A stretch of 34,001 nt of DNA from an uncultured delta proteobacterium. Lineage in GTDB: Bacteria > Desulfobacterota > Syntrophia > Syntrophales > Smithellaceae. The translations under genes and the position numbers were made by a program. This document shows positions 26,907 to 34,001 of the stretch, piece after piece (position 1 is the first letter of the stretch; every line of letters begins with the position of its first letter). Where the stretch lies: NCBI GenBank assembly GCA_903904655.1, contig CAIVDK010000439.1, positions 1-34,001 of the forward strand, in the 5' to 3' direction. The notes under the pieces were generated by a model. It saw only the letters and a list, made by a program, of their open reading frames with translations. It searched no databases and was not told the DNA's origin.

Positions 26907-29204
26907 ATGAGTTTCAATTTTAAACCCGATCCACTAGACAGCACGGATGAAAAGCTGCGAATACTTAAAAACCTTCAGGATATTACCAATCGCATCCATG
27001 CAGCAAAGAATACTACGCAAATACTGATTGACTTAAAAGACGGCATTTTGAATTTATTTAACGCATACTCCATCACGATTTACGTTGTCGATAAACTTCA
27101 TAGTGAAATCTATTCGATGTTTCTGGCAGGCTCGCAGCTTAAGGAAATTCGCGTCCCGATCAGCAATCAAAGCATCGCCGGATATGTGGCCAATACAGGC
27201 AATATTATGAATATCAGCGATGCTTATAATCAGGCGGAACTCAAGGCCATTGACTCTCAGCTGAAATTTGATTCCACTTGGGATCAAAAGTCCGGATTCA
27301 GATCCAAACAAATTCTTGCCGCTCCGATCTTTTATGAAGATCAGCTCATGGGCGTTATCCAAATTCTCAACAGAAAAAAAAGCGACAGCAAATTTACTGA
27401 AGAAGAGGTTGGGCTGGCGGTTGAAATCGCCGAAGTTTTGGGCGTTGCCTTTTATAATCAGCAGCGATTCTTGCATCGTCGTAAAACACGCTTCGATTTT
27501 CTGATCACCCGTGGTTTAATCAACGATCAAGAAATGGAAGAAGCTTGGGCGGAAGCGCACGAGCATAAAGAATCCATTGAACAGCTCCTGATGCGCAAGC
27601 ACAAGATTTCCAAGGCTGATATGGGTCACTCTTTTGAAGAATTTTACCGGTGCCGGTTTTTTGATTATAATGATAAATTCACTATCCCCGGCAATTTAAT
27701 TAAAAATCTGAAAAAAGATTATCTCTGCCGTGAATTGTGGGTACCGATGGAAATCATCGATGGCTACATTCATGTGATTGTCGATGATCCCAACAATATC
27801 CTGAAAAGAGACACCATCGAAAATCTACTGAAACCAAATAAAATTAAATATGACGTTGCCTTGTCTGAAGACATCTTGAAATTTATTAACCTCTTTTTTC
27901 ACTCCTCCGACAACGGACATTCTTTTACCGAGATTTTAGGCAAACTGGATGATGAAGATAAAGGCTCCGATGATGAGGACGGCTCCGACTTGGTCACGGA
28001 ATCCGACAGCGTGATCATGCAACTCATCAATAAAATTATTAATGATGCGTATGCCCGCCGGGCATCTGATATTCATATTGAACCGAATATCGGCAAAAAA
28101 AACGTGGAAATCCGTTTCCGTGTTGACGGCGACTGCGCCGTTTACCAGACGGTTCCATTCAGTTACCGCGCCGCGGTTGTTTCCCGCATCAAGATTATGT
28201 CCAATTTAGATATTACCGTTAAAAGACTGCCCCAGGACGGCAAAATTAAATTTCGGCGTTCCAATGGCGAAGAATTGGAGCTCCGGGTGGCTTCAATTCC
28301 CACACAAGGTGGCGTCGAAGATGTCGTCATGCGGCTTTTGGCCAAAGGGGAAACCATGCCGTTGGAAGACATGGGCTTATCAAAACGTAATTATGATGAA
28401 CTGCTCGAAATCATCGCCAAACCCTACGGCATGATTTTAGTCGTCGGCCCGACAGGCTCCGGTAAAACAACCACGTTGCACGCAGCGCTTCACCATATTA
28501 ACCGGCCGGACAGAAAAATCTGGACAGCCGAAGATCCTGTGGAAATTACCCAATACGGTTTACGTCAGGTGCAAGTACAACCCAAAATCGGTTTTGATTT
28601 CGCAGCAGCTATGCGCGCATTCTTACGCGCCGATCCGGATATCATTATGGTTGGTGAAATGCGCGATTTTGAAACCGCCAAGATCGGCGTCGAAGCATCG
28701 TTGACCGGTCATCTGGTTTTCAGCACCCTGCACACCAACAGCGCACCGGAAACCATCGTCCGACTGTTGGATATGGGCATTGATCCGCTGAACTTCGCCG
28801 ACGCTCTGCTGGGCATCCTTGCCCAGCGTCTTCTGCGCACACTGTGTAAAAACTGCAAAGAGTCGTACCATCCCAACAAAGAAGAATATGACGATATTGC
28901 GAATAGTTACGGCGAAGAGGCCTTCGCCAAGCTCAATATTCCCTATAACAATGATTTCAAACTTTTCCGCCCTAAAGGATGCGACTTATGCGACAAAACC
29001 GGCTACAAAGGCAGAATGGGCATTCACGAACTTGTAGTGGCCACCGACAGCATTAAAAGATTGGTGCAAAAACGCGAAACGGTTGAAGTCATGCGTAACA
29101 AAGCTATGTCTGAGGGTATGACGACGCTGCTTCAGGACGGTATCTTAAAATCACTAAGAGGTTTGACGGATTTCAAACAAGTTCGCCGAGTCTGCATTAA
29201 ATAA
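26907..29204 (+). CDS. GspE/PilB-type secretion ATPase with N-terminal GAF and MshEN-like domains
   Basis: 765 aa; GAF-like N-term; VGPTGSGKTTTLHAAL, ASDIHIEP, GEMRDFETAKIGVEASLTGHLVFSTLHTNSA, CxxC zinc motif CKNC...CDLC. Confidence 0.88.
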   Translation: MSFNFKPDPLDSTDEKLRILKNLQDITNRIHAAKNTTQILIDLKDGILNLFNAYSITIYVVDKLHSEIYSMFLAGSQLKEIRVPISNQSIAGYVANTGNIMNISDAYNQAELKAIDSQLKFDSTWDQKSGFRSKQILAAPIFYEDQLMGVIQILNRKKSDSKFTEEEVGLAVEIAEVLGVAFYNQQRFLHRRKTRFDFLITRGLINDQEMEEAWAEAHEHKESIEQLLMRKHKISKADMGHSFEEFYRCRFFDYNDKFTIPGNLIKNLKKDYLCRELWVPMEIIDGYIHVIVDDPNNILKRDTIENLLKPNKIKYDVALSEDILKFINLFFHSSDNGHSFTEILGKLDDEDKGSDDEDGSDLVTESDSVIMQLINKIINDAYARRASDIHIEPNIGKKNVEIRFRVDGDCAVYQTVPFSYRAAVVSRIKIMSNLDITVKRLPQDGKIKFRRSNGEELELRVASIPTQGGVEDVVMRLLAKGETMPLEDMGLSKRNYDELLEIIAKPYGMILVVGPTGSGKTTTLHAALHHINRPDRKIWTAEDPVEITQYGLRQVQVQPKIGFDFAAAMRAFLRADPDIIMVGEMRDFETAKIGVEASLTGHLVFSTLHTNSAPETIVRLLDMGIDPLNFADALLGILAQRLLRTLCKNCKESYHPNKEEYDDIANSYGEEAFAKLNIPYNNDFKLFRPKGCDLCDKTGYKGRMGIHELVVATDSIKRLVQKRETVEVMRNKAMSEGMTTLLQDGILKSLRGLTDFKQVRRVCIK

Positions 29205-29206
29205 TC

Positions 29207-29542
29207 TTATTTAATCATGACCAACAGCATCTTAAACTTCGTTACGGCTTTGAGCGCGTGAGTCTTATTGGCCGGCATAATGATCATTTCACCTTCTTTC
29301 ACCGAATAGTTTTTTTTATCAATGGTGATTTCAGCCTCACCTTCCAGCAAATGGACCACCGCATCAAAAGGCGCCGTGTGTTCACTTAAGCCTTCTCCCT
29401 GATCGAATGCAAAGACCGTCATCGTTCCAGCAGGTTTCCGGATGATTTCTCGGCTGACGACGGAATGTCCCTGATAGGCAGCCATGTCTTTGAGATAAAA
29501 CGTATGGGGCATGTCTCCTATCTGTGTAATATTCTCAGTCAT
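29207..29542 (-). CDS. Cupin-domain protein
   Basis: Start MTENITQIGD at 29542 after AAAAGGAG; GLSEHTAPFDAVVHLLEGEAEITIDKKNYSVKEGEMIIMPANKTHAL. Confidence 0.85.
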   Translation of the reverse strand: MTENITQIGDMPHTFYLKDMAAYQGHSVVSREIIRKPAGTMTVFAFDQGEGLSEHTAPFDAVVHLLEGEAEITIDKKNYSVKEGEMIIMPANKTHALKAVTKFKMLLVMIK

Positions 29543-29796
29543 GTTTTTTCTCCTTTTCTGGGCAGAGGGTATTGAAAACACTTCATAATCTTTCTTAGCT
29601 TTCATGAACTAAATCATTAACATTGTAATTGACTTAAGTCAAAATTTGTTATTGTCTGTTTTATTGAAGATATGGATTACATATGTGTCGACCGCTGGTC
29701 AGTTGGCGTTTATTATAGTTAAATTTCTTGAGAAAAAACCCCGATACTGGTATGAAACTCAAGTATTGAGAAAATATATTTTAAGGATGGTTATTT

Positions 29797-30924
29797 ATGC
29801 AAAACCCTAATTTCAGTTCCGGCCCTTGCAGCAAAAGGCCAGCATGGAGTATTGACGCGCTGAAGAGCGCGCCGGTCGGCCGCTCACACCGTTCCGCGTT
29901 GGGCAAAGAAAGAATTGTCAAAGCCACCAATGAAACACGGAAAATATTAAATATTCCGGCAGATTACCTTGTGGGCATTCTGCCGGCTTCCGATACGGGC
30001 GCTTTTGAATGCGCGATGTGGTCACTTTTAGGCCCCAAACCGGTTACCGTATTGGTCTGGGAAAGTTTTTCCGAAGGTTGGGCAACCGATGTAGCCAAAC
30101 AACTTAAACTCAATCCGACAGTTATCAAAGCCGACTACGGCAAACTTCCCGATCTCAGCAAAGTGGACTGGTCAAACGATGTGGTATTTGTCGCTAACGG
30201 CACCACCAGCGGCGTCAAGGTTCCAGACTACAACTGGATTCCGGCCAATCGTGAAGGCCTGTCTCTGTGCGACGCGACCAGCGCCGCGTTTGCAATGGAA
30301 ATCGATTGGAGCAAGATCGACGTTTTGACCTTCTCCTGGCAGAAATGTCTCGGCGGCGAAGCAGCGCATGGTATGATGGTTATGAGCCCCAAAGCGGTCG
30401 CGCGTCTGGAATCCTATACACCTCCCTGGCCGATGCCTAAAATTTTCCGTCTGAAAAAAGGGGATAAAGTCAACAAGACCATCTTTGACGGTGACGTTAT
30501 CAACACGCCTTCGATGATCTGTGTAGAAGACTATCTGGACGCACTGAATTGGGCAGGCAAATTCGGCCTCGATGGTTTGATCAAAAAAAGCCAGGGCAAC
30601 CTGAAAGTGGTCGAAGATTGGGTTGCCAAAACAGACTGGATCGAATTCCTGGCCGATGATCCCAAAGTCCGCTCCAACACGTCCGTTTGCCTCTCGGTGA
30701 CTCATCCCAAAGTCAACGCACTGGGCGCTGATGAAAAGGGCAAATTCCTCAAAAGCATCACTTCAGACCTGAGCAAGAAAAATATCGCGCACGACATCAA
30801 CTCCTACAAAGATGCGCCCGCCGGTTATCGTTTCTGGTGCGGCCCGACCGTCGAAGAGGCTGATCTCAAGATGGCACTTCCCGAACTGGAAAAAGTTTTC
30901 AACGAAAAGGTAAAAAGCCTTTAA
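29797..30924 (+). CDS. serC: Phosphoserine aminotransferase
   Basis: 375 aa; [37 protein letters not shown]; adjacent to serA. Confidence 0.88.
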   Translation: MQNPNFSSGPCSKRPAWSIDALKSAPVGRSHRSALGKERIVKATNETRKILNIPADYLVGILPASDTGAFECAMWSLLGPKPVTVLVWESFSEGWATDVAKQLKLNPTVIKADYGKLPDLSKVDWSNDVVFVANGTTSGVKVPDYNWIPANREGLSLCDATSAAFAMEIDWSKIDVLTFSWQKCLGGEAAHGMMVMSPKAVARLESYTPPWPMPKIFRLKKGDKVNKTIFDGDVINTPSMICVEDYLDALNWAGKFGLDGLIKKSQGNLKVVEDWVAKTDWIEFLADDPKVRSNTSVCLSVTHPKVNALGADEKGKFLKSITSDLSKKNIAHDINSYKDAPAGYRFWCGPTVEEADLKMALPELEKVFNEKVKSL

Positions 30925-30948
30925 CTTAAAAACAACTTGGAAAACGTT

Positions 30949-33845
<2,897 letters not shown>

Positions 33846-33862
33846 AATATATCAGTTTCTTC

Positions 33863-33891
33863 TTGACACACCTCTTGCTAGCTGCTAGAGA
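33863..33891 (+). promoter_or_regulatory. Possible promoter of the tRNA-Lys gene
   Basis: TTGACA (33863-33868), 17-bp spacer, weak -10 TAGAGA (33886-33891), 29 bp before the tRNA. Confidence 0.4.
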
Positions 33892-33920
33892 ACCTTGCTG
33901 TCAAATAACGATCAAACAGT

Positions 33921-33995
33921 GGGCCGTTAGCTCAGCGGTAGAGCAGCGGACTTTTAATCCGTTGGCCGCGGGTTCAATCCCCGCACGGCCCACCA
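33921..33995 (+). tRNA. tRNA-Lys (anticodon TTT), CCA encoded
   Basis: GGGCCGT acceptor pairs ACGGCCC (33985-33991); anticodon loop CTTTTAA; T-loop GGTTCAATCC; discriminator A then CCA. Confidence 0.95.
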
Positions 33996-34001
33996 AGAAT
34001 A

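Overview
The window looks like a Desulfobacterota (Syntrophales-like) chromosome segment; that taxonomic guess comes from gene content and repeat style only. Two conserved housekeeping blocks flank an accessory region. Left block (+ strand, about 0.1-12.7 kb): mazG, a DUF2065 protein, queA, tgt, yajC, secD, secF, a DUF456 protein, lepB, pyrR-pyrB-pyrC, recO and a U32 peptidase. These are followed on the minus strand by an OmpA-family protein and an Fe-dependent alcohol dehydrogenase. Right block (+ strand, about 23.8-34 kb): glyQ, glyS, a GAF-MshEN-GspE/PilB-like ATPase, a minus-strand cupin, serC, serA, purA and tRNA-Lys(UUU). The accessory region (about 15.5-23.5 kb, minus strand) has a compact four-gene operon: a DUF3696-type AAA ATPase, a PLD-like protein, a nitrilase-like protein and a protein with two tandem Vsr/DUF559-like nuclease domains. 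A near-consensus sigma-54 promoter (TGGCAC-N5-TCGC) lies upstream of it, and a sigma-54 activator with a CARF-like N-terminal domain is encoded nearby. I propose this as a candidate undescribed, sigma-54/CARF-controlled conflict or defence system. Other notable signals are a pyr leader that appears to combine a PyrR-binding loop, a leader ORF and a terminator; a ParE toxin gene with an in-frame stop; a MITE-like element; and several inverted repeats. All homology calls are from reading motifs, with no database search.
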